A stretch of 9,048 nt of DNA from an uncultured Olsenella sp. (GCA_947253595.1 CAMXZR010000069.1:1-9048), one strand, 5' to 3'; shown: positions 1 through 6,839, counted from the first letter of the stretch. The notes: generated from the sequence alone by a model not told the origin. A program made the numbers and translations.

Positions 1-3000
1 GTCGAAGACCACCAGGAACTGTCGGCGCATCTTGCGCTCGATCGCTGCCGTGATCTTCTGCAGGGACTTGCGCGCGTTCTCGAGGTCCTCGACCTGCTCG
101 CCGATGTAGTCAGCCCGCTCCCTGAGTCTCTCGTACTCGTCCATGGCGACCTCGTTGACGGGACCGATGTGGGCGAGGTCGTTCCTGAGGCGCGCGACGT
201 CGCGCTCCATCCGGGCGCGGTCCTCGGGCTCGGGAAGCCCGAGGGCATCGTCGAGGCCCCAGCCGCTCCCCTCGATTGCCTGGATGGCGTTCTGGACCTG
301 GACCTCGATCTTGCCCGACTCGACCCTCACCTCGCCGGAGGCGGCGCGCGCCTCGTCGAGCTCGCGGGCGGCGCCGGCCACCGCCTCGCGGGCGTCGGAG
401 ATGGTCTTCTTGAGGGAATCCGAGTCTGCCTCGGCGAGGGAGGCGCGGTCCTTGAGGCGGGCGGCCCATGCCAGGGCACGCTCGCGGACGGCCTCGTAGC
501 GCCCGTGCAGGGGCTCCACCCTCAGCTGCAGGACGTCAAGCGCCCGGGCGCTGCGCTCCATCGAGGCGCGTCGCCGGTCGATGTCGGTCACCTGTCGGGC
601 AAGCTCCTCCTCGCGGACGGCGAGGTGGTTGCGCCGCTCTGACACGGTGGCGAGCTTGAGTCGGGCGTCAGCCAGCCTGCCCTCGGCGTCGGCCTCCTCG
701 AGAGAGGCCCGCTGCCTCTGGGTCGAGACCTCCTCGAGCTCTTCGGCGAGCCTGCCGGCGCGCGACGAGGCCTCTTCGGCAGCAGCCTTGTGACGCGCGA
801 CCTCCTCGCGGGCGCGGCCCGCCCTCTCGGCAGCGGCCTCGCGACCCTTGGTCACCTGGGCGCGCTCGGACTCGGCCTGCCTCAACTGGGCCTCGAGTCG
901 CCCAAGCTCTCCCGTGAGGGACGAGAGCTCCCCGGCAAGCCGTGCGACCTCGCCCTTCGACCGGACGCTCGCCTCGCGGGACTCCTGGAGCCGCGCCTCC
1001 GCCGCCTGGACGGCCGAGGAGGCCTCCTCGAGCGTCGCCTCCTGCCGGGGGAGCTCGGAGCGAAGCTGCCGAATGCGCCTCTTGCGCTCGAGGGCGCCCT
1101 GTTCGGTGGACGGGGCCGCCCCGACCACCACGCGGCCGTCGGGAAGCGCCATCGCCCCCTCTGGCGTCACGTAGCATGCCTCCGGGCACAGGGAGTGCGC
1201 CGCGACGGCCGAGGAGACGTCCCCGACGAGCCGCACGCCGCCCAGCAGCGCCGCCACGAGCTCCTCCGCACCGGGAAGGGGCATGAGCTCGGCCAGGAGG
1301 GAACGACCGGGAAGGTCGCTCGCGGGCGCGGGACTCCGCACACCGTCGAGCGAGAGCAGGGACGCCCTGCCCGCCGCCTTGCTGGAGACGGCCTCGCGAG
1401 CGAGTGCGACGAGCTCCTCCCCCGTGCTCCCCACGAGTCCTCCCAGGTCGTCACCCAGAAGGGACCCGACCAGGCCCTCGAGCTCTGTCGGCCCCTCGAT
1501 CAGGTCCGCCACGCGGTGGCGGACGGTAGGGGCGAGCCTGCCGGACGAGAGCGCGCCCACGAGTGCGCTCGAGTTCTGGGCCTGGCGGTCCACCGACTCG
1601 AGGGCAGAGAGCCGTGCGCGGGCGTCAGAGAGGGCGTGTCGGGCGGCGTTCTCGGCCTGGCGGGCCTCGTGCTGGGCCTCCTTGCCCCGACTGATCCGCT
1701 CGCGCAGCTCCGCCTCCTCGGCGCGCCCTGCGCTCCGAGAGCGACTCCGTGGCGGTGGCCACGCCGTCCTCGATCTGGGCGAGGCGGCTCTCGAACATCT
1801 GGTCCTCCACCTGAGCGTTGGAGATCTGGTCGCTCAGTTTGGCGTAGGCGAGTGTCTCCTGGTCGGCCTCGCGCTGGGCCGACCTCTGGTCGGAGGTCAG
1901 CTGGGCCTGGCGGGAGCCCAGGGAGCGGCGGAGGTCCTTGGCCTGCTTGGCGGCGGGACCAAGCTCGGACACCCTGCCCCTCAGGTCGTCCGCGCGCACG
2001 CGGGCCTCTGCGAGCTCGCCCGAGACGCGCTCGAGCTCGAGGGCCGCCTCCGCGCGCTGGCGCTCCATGGCCGAGAGGCTCATCCGCATCTCGGAGAGTC
2101 TCGAGACCATGTTGCGCCCCTTCTCCTCCAGAAGGCGCATGTCGGAGTCCATCCGGCCCAGGAGGTCCTGCATGCGACGGCGCTGCTCGCCCAGGTCCCC
2201 CACGAAGATGCCCTTCTGCTCGAGGAGGGACTGATAGCGCCCGAGCTCGGAGTTTCTCTCGTCCAGGCGATACTGGGCGAGCTCGACCGCCGCGTCGGCC
2301 TCGCGACCGCGGTCGGCGAGCGCCTGGTAGCGCTGCTGGAGCTGACGGAGGTCGTCCACGGCGAGCGTCGTGGTGAGGGTGGAGAGCTCGGACGTGATGC
2401 TGCGGTGGCGCTGGGCCTTGTCGACCTGGCGCTCCAGGGGCTTGAGCTGTCGCACTATCTCGCGCTGGATGTCCTTGGCGCGGGTGAGGTTGTCCTGCAT
2501 GGCCTGGAGCTTGCGCTCCGCGCGGTCCTTCCGACGACGGTGCTTGCTGATGCCCGCCGCCTCCTCCACCAGCTCGCGCCTCTCCTCGGGGCGGCTCGCC
2601 AGGATGGAGTCGAGCTTGCCCTGGCTGATGATGGAATGCGTGTCCTTGCCCAGGCCCGAGTCGTGCAGGATATCGGTGATGTCGCGCAGGCGTGAGGGGG
2701 CTCCGTTGATGAGGTACTCCGACTCCCCCGAGCGGTACATGCGCCGGGTCACGGCGACCTCCGAGAAGTCAATCGGGAGGGTGTGGTCGGCGTTGTCGAG
2801 GACGAGCGTTACCTCGGCGAGGCCTACCGCGGCCCTGCCGGAGGAGCCAGAGAAGATAACGTCCTCCATGGCCTGGCCACGGAGCATCTTGGCGCTCTGC
2901 TCTCCCAGGACCCAGAGGATTGCGTCGGATATGTTTGACTTGCCGCTGCCATTGGGGCCCACCACGACGGTGAGGCCGGGGTCGAAGACCATGTTGGTTC

Positions 3001-3049
3001 GGTCCGCGAAGGACTTGAACCCCTTGAGCGCGAGCGACTTCAGATACAC
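1..3049 (-). CDS. smc: Chromosome segregation protein SMC, partial and frameshifted
   Basis: SMC is the ATPase of the bacterial condensin complex (with ScpA and ScpB) that organises and segregates the chromosome. The GTG start at 3049 begins with the family-typical MYLKSLALKGFKSFAD. Walker A (GPNGSGKS) is at residues 31-38, an arginine-finger candidate R57 follows, and the Q-loop (SQGKLDSIL) is near residue 143. A coiled coil follows to about residue 500, then a hinge at about 503-640 (1130-1540) containing GRASLLSL, then the return coil, which ends at the left edge with IGPVNEVAMDEYERLRERAD and a QFLVVFD stretch. The signature motif, Walker B and D-loop lie outside the window. The frame of 3049 leads to a stop at 1625 after losing similarity near residue 437; the frame one base on is open from about 1728 to position 1 and encodes all the rest, so one surplus base near 1721-1728 is needed to explain it. 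A GGAAGGG Shine-Dalgarno (3061-3067) lies 11 bases upstream. It follows rnc by 31 bases. Confidence 0.95.
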
Positions 3050-3080
3050 GTCGAGAGAATCCCTTCCAGGCGCGATGCCG

Positions 3081-3797
3081 CTAGTTCTTATCGCCTGCAG
3101 GGGCGGGCAGCTGCCCCATGCGTAGGAGCGCGTCCAGCGCGGCGGCGGACTCGGACTCCTTCTTGGAGCCTCCCTCTCCCCTGCCCATGCGCACGCCGTC
3201 CACGAGCACGACCGAGGTGAAGGTGGGGCTGTGCGCGGGGCCGCGCTCGCCGGCGAGCTTGTACTCGGGGGCGCAGCGAAAATCGCGCTGGGTCACCTCC
3301 TGGAGCCTCGACTTGGGCGAGAGGGGCCGCTCCGCGAGCTCCGGCGACATGTGCGGCGCAAGGGTGCGCGAGACGAACTCGTGCGTCACGTCATAGCCCG
3401 CGTCGAGGTAGAGCGCGCCCACGACCGACTCGTAGACGTTCTCGAGCGCGGAGTGCAGACCACGCGCGCCGGTCCCGCGTTCGGACTCGCCAAAGACGAT
3501 GACCTCGCCGATGCCGAGCTCGTCCGCCACCGTGCTCAGCATCTTGCCCGAGACGAGCGAAATCTTGAGTCGCGTGAGCTCGCCCTCGTCCATGCGTGGA
3601 AAGCGCTCGAATAGGTCGGTGGCCACGATGGCGCCAAGGATGGAGTCGCCCAGGAACTCGAGGCGCTCGTAGGAAGCCGAGACGGGCTTGTTCTCTACCG
3701 CGGAGGGATGCGTGATCGCCGAGGTGGCGAGGACCTGGTCGGCGAAGTGGTGGCCGACGATCTCCTCGAGCCGCGCCACCCTGCTGTGGAGCTTCAA
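3081..3797 (-). CDS. rnc: Ribonuclease III
   Basis: RNase III cuts double-stranded RNA, including rRNA precursors, as a homodimer with two metal ions per site. The 238-residue protein has the usual class I length. The endonuclease signature YERLEFLGDSIL is at residues 43-54, giving E44, E47 and D51, and E71 sits in the DEGELTRLK segment. The second metal-binding motif reads ENVYESVVGALYLD (119-132): the Glu equivalent to E. coli E117 is present (E123), but the position of E. coli D114 is Asn120. A double-stranded RNA-binding domain spans about 160-230 (KSRLQEVTQ, GPAHSPTF, GEGGSKKESE). The start is TTG, chosen because GGGAGG lies 9 bases upstream and the residues that follow fit the family N-terminus; a GTG at codon 7 is the alternative. 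The acpP stop overlaps this ribosome-binding site, so the two are probably translated together. Confidence 0.96.
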   Translation of the reverse strand: MKLHSRVARLEEIVGHHFADQVLATSAITHPSAVENKPVSASYERLEFLGDSILGAIVATDLFERFPRMDEGELTRLKISLVSGKMLSTVADELGIGEVIVFGESERGTGARGLHSALENVYESVVGALYLDAGYDVTHEFVSRTLAPHMSPELAERPLSPKSRLQEVTQRDFRCAPEYKLAGERGPAHSPTFTSVVLVDGVRMGRGEGGSKKESESAAALDALLRMGQLPAPAGDKN

Positions 3798-3806
3798 GGG
3801 CGCGTG

Positions 3807-3812
3807 CCTCCC
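3807..3812 (-). promoter_or_regulatory. Ribosome-binding site of rnc, overlapping the acpP stop
   Basis: GGGAGG on the minus strand lies 9 bases before the TTG start of rnc. Its first G is also the last base of the acpP TAG stop codon. This supports the TTG start and suggests that ribosomes finishing acpP can reinitiate on rnc. Confidence 0.75.
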
Positions 3813-4054
3813 TAGGCCCCGAGGGCGGCCGATATGGCATCGACCGCGTCGCCCAGGGTCTGAATCTGCTGCAGGGAGTCGTCGTCGAGGGTGGAGCCGA
3901 ACTCGTCCTCGAAGGCGGTCACGAGCTCGAGCAGGTCAAAGGAGTCCGCGCCAAGGCTCTTGAACTCGGTCGCCTCGTCCAGGTCCCCTGCGTCCACCTC
4001 GAGCTCGTCCGCAGTGAGTGAGACGACCTTCTCCAGTATGTCAGAACGCTCCAT
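3812..4054 (-). CDS. acpP: Acyl carrier protein
   Basis: Acyl carrier protein holds growing fatty acyl chains on a 4'-phosphopantetheine arm and supplies acyl groups to PlsX and the fatty acid synthase enzymes in the cytoplasm. The protein has 80 residues, is strongly acidic, and carries the attachment motif LGADSFDLLELV with Ser38 as the modified residue. Most ACPs have DSL here; DSF is a known natural variant. The remaining helices (FEDEFG, TLDDDS, TLGDAVDAI) match the four-helix ACP fold. The ATG start has GAGGAGG a few bases upstream. It follows plsX by 69 bases and leads into rnc with a 14-base gap, a conserved plsX-acpP-rnc order. Its charge and length leave little room for another call. 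Confidence 0.97.
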   Translation of the reverse strand: MERSDILEKVVSLTADELEVDAGDLDEATEFKSLGADSFDLLELVTAFEDEFGSTLDDDSLQQIQTLGDAVDAISAALGA

Positions 4055-4110
4055 GGATCCTCCTCGACCAGGGCGGCGCAGGGGATGGCCGCCAGCTGCA
4101 TTCCTCGATG

Positions 4111-4116
4111 ATTGTA
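4111..4116 (-). promoter_or_regulatory. Possible internal promoter -10 element upstream of acpP
   Basis: The minus strand reads TACAAT, five of six matches to the TATAAT -10 consensus, in the 69-base plsX-acpP gap, 57 bases before the acpP ATG. No good -35 hexamer is visible 16-18 bases upstream and there is no TGn extension. It could give acpP extra transcription over plsX, as ACP is needed in large amounts, but the hexamer may be chance. Confidence 0.3.
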
Positions 4117-4123
4117 CCTGCTA

Positions 4124-5096
4124 CTAGCCCTGCTGGACCAGTCGTGCCACATTGCCCACAAGCCCTGCCCGCACCGCCCGCGCGCAGGCCAGGGTTCCGT
4201 TCATCACGGCGTCGGGCGAGGTCGCCCCGTGGCCGATGAAGACGGGGGCCTTGATGCCCAGGAGGACCGCGCCGCCCTTCTCGTCGCCCGAGAGGCTCGC
4301 CGCAACCGACTTCAGCGCAGGCTTGAGCAGGAGGGCTCCGAGCTTGGAGCGTCCGGACTGCGCCACGGAGCGCCTGACCTCCGAGAGGATGTACTTGGCC
4401 GTGCCCTCGAGGCTCTTGAGGGCCACGTTGCCGGTGAAGCCGTCCGTGACTATCACGTCGTAGCGACCAGCCAGGACGTCGGTGCCCTCGCAGTTGCCGC
4501 GGAACCACTCGAGGCCTGCATCTGCGAGCGCCTTGTGGGCGGCAAGCACTGCCTCCGAGCCCTTGGTGTCTTCCGTTCCGTTGGAGAGGAGCGCGACCGT
4601 AGGCTCCTGCACCCCCAGGACGACACGCGAGTATGCGCGTCCCATCTGCGCGAACTGGACCAGCATGTCGGGACGGGCGTCGGCGTTGGCGCCCATGTCG
4701 GCGAGGACGGTCTCGCGGCCCGTGACGCCCGGCAGGGAACTGGCAATCGCCGGTCTCTTGATGCCCTTGATGCGTCCGATGTGCAACGTCGCCGCGGCAA
4801 AGACGGCCCCGGTTGAGCCGGCGGAGAAGAAGCCGTCCGCCTCGCCCGCGCGCACGGCCAGACAGCCGCGGACGATGCTCGAGTCCCTCTTCGCTCGCAC
4901 GGCGTCCGCAGGATGCTCGTCCATGCCTATGGTCTCGGTCGAGACGAGCGCGCGGGCTCGCTCGTGCGACGCCGCGAAGGGGACGACCACGTCCTCGTCA
5001 CCCGCGACGAGGACGCTGAGCTCCCCTGGCTATGCCCTCGAGCACGACCTTGGGCTCCTCGTCGCCTCCCATGGCATCAACGCAGATTGTGGTCAT
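4124..5096 (-). CDS. plsX: Phosphate acyltransferase PlsX, interrupted by a frameshift near its start
   Basis: PlsX converts acyl-ACP and phosphate to acyl-phosphate, the donor for PlsY in phospholipid synthesis; it works at the membrane surface. The ATG at 5096 begins MTTICVDAMGGDEEPKVVLE, the canonical PlsX N-terminus, and has GGGAGG 6 bases upstream. This frame stops at TGA 4998-5000. From about 5022 downward the frame one base on carries the rest: LSVLVAGDEDVV, SAGSTGAVFAAATLHIGRIK, LADMGANADARPDMLVQFAQ, FRGNCEGTDVL, VTDGFTGNVALKSLEG and the GGAVLLG...GHGATS end. Dropping one G from the GGGG at 5023-5026 joins the halves as EGIARELSVLVAGDE and gives 323 residues, the usual length. Reading only from 4990 would lose the glycine-rich N-terminus. 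The plsX-acpP order is conserved. A terminator-like hairpin lies just upstream. Confidence 0.93.
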
Positions 5097-5131
5097 GTGC
5101 TGCCTCCCATGCCGCTGAGCGGCGTGCGTCT

Positions 5132-5168
5132 AAAGAGGGAGGCCGACCCCGGTTGGGGCCGGCCTCCC
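5132..5168 (-). terminator. Rho-independent terminator or attenuator between rpmF and plsX
   Basis: On the minus strand, 14-base arms (5155-5168 and 5137-5150) pair fully with one G-U wobble around an AACC loop, and are followed by TCTTT. The stem is very GC rich. It starts 23 bases after the rpmF stop and ends about 35 bases before the plsX ATG. The T tract is short, so read-through is plausible. On the plus strand the hairpin is not followed by T residues. Confidence 0.75.
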
Positions 5169-5191
5169 CAGGCCTCGTCTGCAAATGAGGG

Positions 5192-5371
5192 CTACTCGGT
5201 GACGACGACCTCACGGTCCTTGTAGTAGCCACAGTTGGGGCACACGTGATGCGGAAGCTTAGGTGCGCCACACTGGGGGCAAACGGAGCGTGCCGGAGCG
5301 GCGAGCTTGCTGTTGGCCGAACGACGAGTGTGCGTGGCGCCACGGCCCTTTTTCTGCTTGGGAACTGCCAT
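5192..5371 (-). CDS. rpmF: 50S ribosomal protein L32
   Basis: L32 is a small protein of the large ribosomal subunit near the peptide exit tunnel region. The 59-residue product starts MAVPKQKKGRGATHTRRSAN, the standard L32 N-terminus, and carries a zinc ribbon of the CxxC type at Cys31/Cys34 and Cys44/Cys47 (CPQCG and CPNCG), so it is the zinc-binding form rather than the cysteine-free paralogue. The ATG start has GAGAGG 7 bases upstream. A good promoter lies about 75 bases upstream and a terminator-like hairpin directly follows, so rpmF may be transcribed largely on its own here, although rpmF is often cotranscribed with plsX in other bacteria. DUF177 followed by rpmF is a very widely conserved gene pair. 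Confidence 0.98.
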   Translation of the reverse strand: MAVPKQKKGRGATHTRRSANSKLAAPARSVCPQCGAPKLPHHVCPNCGYYKDREVVVTE

Positions 5372-5446
5372 CTTGAACCTCTCTTTGACTCACATCATGC
5401 CCGCACGGTTGCCCCGAACGGTCTGACCTGCAAACACACGAGGATA

Positions 5447-5474
5447 AATATAGCACCAGACGCCCCCTTGTGAA
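5447..5474 (-). promoter_or_regulatory. Promoter of rpmF
   Basis: The minus strand carries TTCACA (5469-5474, five of six -35 matches), a 16-base spacer, and TGC TATATT (extended -10, 5447-5455). Transcription would start near 5440 and give a leader of about 70 bases before rpmF. This is the best sigma-70-type promoter in the window. Confidence 0.65.
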
Positions 5475-5529
5475 GGAGACCCTGCCATTTCCACGGCAAA
5501 TTCCTTGCGCATGCCGTGCTGCGCCCGAC

Positions 5530-5538
5530 ATGTTAGCA
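5530..5538 (-). promoter_or_regulatory. Putative extended -10 element TGCTAACAT upstream of rpmF
   Basis: The minus strand reads TGCTAACAT, an extended -10 shape (TGn plus a hexamer with four of six matches). The expected -35 position (GACCCG) is poor. The same nine bases occur in the other large intergenic region at 6727-6735. It may be a second, more distant rpmF promoter. Confidence 0.35.
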
Positions 5539-5608
5539 AAAGCCACGCCACCCGGGTCCCCGCGACCGCACGGCAGCGCATGCCCACGAGAGAGAAGGGA
5601 GGCATGCC

Positions 5609-6154
5609 CTACGAGAAGTCGAACCCCTTGAGCACCGAGAAGGGATTGTCCTCCATGCGCGAGGCCTCGACCTGCGCGGCATGGCCGCAGTCCTCGCGGT
5701 TGAGGTTGGCACCGCAGATGGGACAGAGCCCGGCGCAGTCCTCGTGGCAGAGAACGATGTAGGGGGTCTCCATGAGGAGGGCGGAGTGAATCGCCTCGCC
5801 CAGATCGATGCTGTGATCGGGCAGGACGAGGGAGTAGTCGACCTCGTCGTCGTCATCCTGACCCTGGGTCCCCGGGTCTTTGAAGAGGTAGTACTCGTCC
5901 ACCTCCCCGTCCACGTCGAACTCGGCGGGATCGAGGCAGCGGTCGCAGGTGCCCACCACATGGGCACGCACCATACCGGTGGCGAGAATGCCCTCTCCCG
6001 CATTGGTGAGGACGAGGTCGTAGTCCATGCCCTGGGGAAGCGAGAACTCGTGCTCGCCCAAGCTGTATCCCTCTTGGTCGACGTGACCGGACAGGGGGAG
6101 CGTGTCCCCCGCCTCGGCCAGGCGCTCGTCCAGTATCTGCCTGATCTCTGACAC
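5609..6154 (-). CDS. DUF177 (YceD-family) protein
   Basis: This is the YceD/DUF177 protein usually encoded directly before rpmF; the family has been linked to 23S rRNA and large-subunit biogenesis, but the molecular role is not settled. The product has 181 residues. It shows the family features: CDRCL (Cys70, Cys73), an acidic middle (DDDDEVDYS), LLMETPYIVLC, then CHEDCAGLCPICGANLN with Cys136, Cys140, Cys144, Cys147 and Cys156 that may bind a metal, and the PFSVLKGF C-terminus. The GTG at 6154 is chosen because family similarity starts with it (SEIRQILDE) and it lies 4 bases after the previous stop, which suggests translational coupling; no strong Shine-Dalgarno is seen. The frame extends upstream to 6286, but that part is an arginine/threonine-rich shadow of the neighbouring gene. 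Confidence 0.92.
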   Translation of the reverse strand: MSEIRQILDERLAEAGDTLPLSGHVDQEGYSLGEHEFSLPQGMDYDLVLTNAGEGILATGMVRAHVVGTCDRCLDPAEFDVDGEVDEYYLFKDPGTQGQDDDDEVDYSLVLPDHSIDLGEAIHSALLMETPYIVLCHEDCAGLCPICGANLNREDCGHAAQVEASRMEDNPFSVLKGFDFS

Positions 6155-6158
6155 GGCG

Positions 6159-6656
6159 CTACCAGGCAACGTCGTTGGTCTGGTTGCGCGGACCGGAGTT
6201 CTCGTCCAGCGTCTGGCGGACGCGTGTGACCGAGTTGGTGAGGGACTTGAGGTTGTCCTCGAGATGGGCCAGCACGGTGTCGGCATACTCCTCCGCGTTG
6301 TAGCGGGTGTCGCGCTCGTACTGGGCGGCCTTGTCGCGGATGTCGTCGGCCTGTTGCTGGGCCAGGCGCACGACCTCCTGGTCGCCCGCGAGGATCATGG
6401 CCTGCTGCTGCGCGTCGGCGATGATGGAGTCCGCCTGGAGCTGGGCGCGCTCCAGGGTCTCAGCCTCCTCCTTGACGATGCGGCGGGCGTCGGAAAACTC
6501 CTGCGGGAAGACGCGGCGAATCTCGTCCAGTATCTCGTAGACCTCGTTGGCGTCGACGATCTTCTTGCTGGCGCCCGCGGCGAAGGGCGTCTTGCCCTCG
6601 CTCACGATCTGCTCGAGTTCGCCGACCAGGCTCTCGATCTCCTCACCCGGCTGCAT
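6159..6656 (-). CDS. DivIVA/ATP-synthase-b-like coiled-coil protein (Rv2927c/SepIVA-like)
   Basis: The 165-residue product is mostly charged helix. Residues about 1-60 hold a short structured N-terminus (EIESLVGELEQIV, VYEILDEIRRVFPQEF), and about 60-140 are an alanine-, glutamine- and glutamate-rich heptad-like coiled coil (AETLERAQLQADSIIADAQQ). There is no signal peptide or membrane segment. Such proteins are often auto-annotated as ATP synthase subunit b or DivIVA. Its position between coaD and DUF177-rpmF matches the actinobacterial Rv2927c family, whose Mycobacterium smegmatis member is described as the septal factor SepIVA; a role in division or envelope growth here is inference. The ATG at 6656 is preferred because AAAGGAG lies 5 bases upstream; GTG 6674 and ATG 6671 lack this. 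It probably heads a two-gene unit with DUF177. Confidence 0.85.
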   Translation of the reverse strand: MQPGEEIESLVGELEQIVSEGKTPFAAGASKKIVDANEVYEILDEIRRVFPQEFSDARRIVKEEAETLERAQLQADSIIADAQQQAMILAGDQEVVRLAQQQADDIRDKAAQYERDTRYNAEEYADTVLAHLEDNLKSLTNSVTRVRQTLDENSGPRNQTNDVAW

Positions 6657-6661
6657 ACGGG

Positions 6662-6668
6662 CTCCTTT
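6662..6668 (-). promoter_or_regulatory. Ribosome-binding site deciding the start of the coiled-coil protein
   Basis: AAAGGAG on the minus strand, followed by a 5-base spacer (CCCGT), points to the ATG at 6654-6656 rather than to the in-frame GTG and ATG just upstream, one of which immediately precedes this site. Confidence 0.7.
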
Positions 6669-6726
6669 CATCACGCTGGCGACCTGACGTGCGCCCCTCT
6701 AGTCGAATTCAGGCCGCATCACTCAT

Positions 6727-6735
6727 ATGTTAGCA
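6727..6735 (-). promoter_or_regulatory. Putative extended -10 promoter of the coiled-coil/DUF177 unit
   Basis: The minus strand reads TGCTAACAT, with TGn followed by a hexamer matching TATAAT at four positions. It lies 70 bases before the chosen ATG. The -35 region (AAGGGG at 17-base spacing) does not match, as can be tolerated with an extended -10. The identical element near rpmF gives some support. Confidence 0.45.
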
Positions 6736-6820
6736 GATTGGGTGAGCTGCCCCTTTGCCGGAAGGCCATTTGTGGACAGCAGGGAGCCACGACGGGAGGA
6801 GAGCAGCAGAGGGGTGCCGA

Positions 6821-6839
6821 CGTCGGGTGGCATCCGACG
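6821..6839 (-). repeat. Short inverted repeat after coaD
   Basis: CGTCGG and CCGACG arms of 6 bases surround a 7-base loop, starting 2 bases after the coaD stop. No T tract follows, so it is a weak candidate for a transcript end or mRNA-protecting hairpin only. Confidence 0.3.

Larger units (their letters stand above)
5372..5608. other. 237-base intergenic region between the DUF177 gene and rpmF
   Basis: This gap holds the rpmF promoter, a second weaker TGCTAACAT element, three GCATGC palindromes (5509-5514, 5578-5583, 5602-5607) and a 7-base inverted repeat (5578-5584 with 5601-5607) just after the DUF177 stop that has no T tract. The stretch is locally richer in A and T around 5435-5460 than the genes. 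I see no convincing small gene or RNA in it. Confidence 0.6.

Noticed and set aside
790..2695. Two long plus-strand open frames (790-2376 and 1283-2695)
   Set aside because: They run antisense to smc, are rich in Arg, Ala, Gly and Pro, show no family motif, and arise because high-GC coding DNA has few stops on the opposite strand.
4998..5026. Programmed +1 frameshifting in plsX
   Set aside because: I know of no such recoding in plsX, the stop lies about 25 bases past the join rather than at it, and no prfB-like slippery site is visible. A single-base insertion is simpler.
5390..5605. 71-codon minus-strand open frame in the DUF177-rpmF gap
   Set aside because: It has no recognisable motif and no good ribosome-binding site, and it runs through the rpmF promoter and leader.
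5578..5607. Inverted repeat after the DUF177 stop as a terminator
   Set aside because: The 7-base stem has a 16-base loop and no T tract, so it is too weak to call.
6155..6286. N-terminal extension of the DUF177 protein
   Set aside because: It lies within the preceding gene in another frame and is not like the family; similarity starts at the GTG at 6154.
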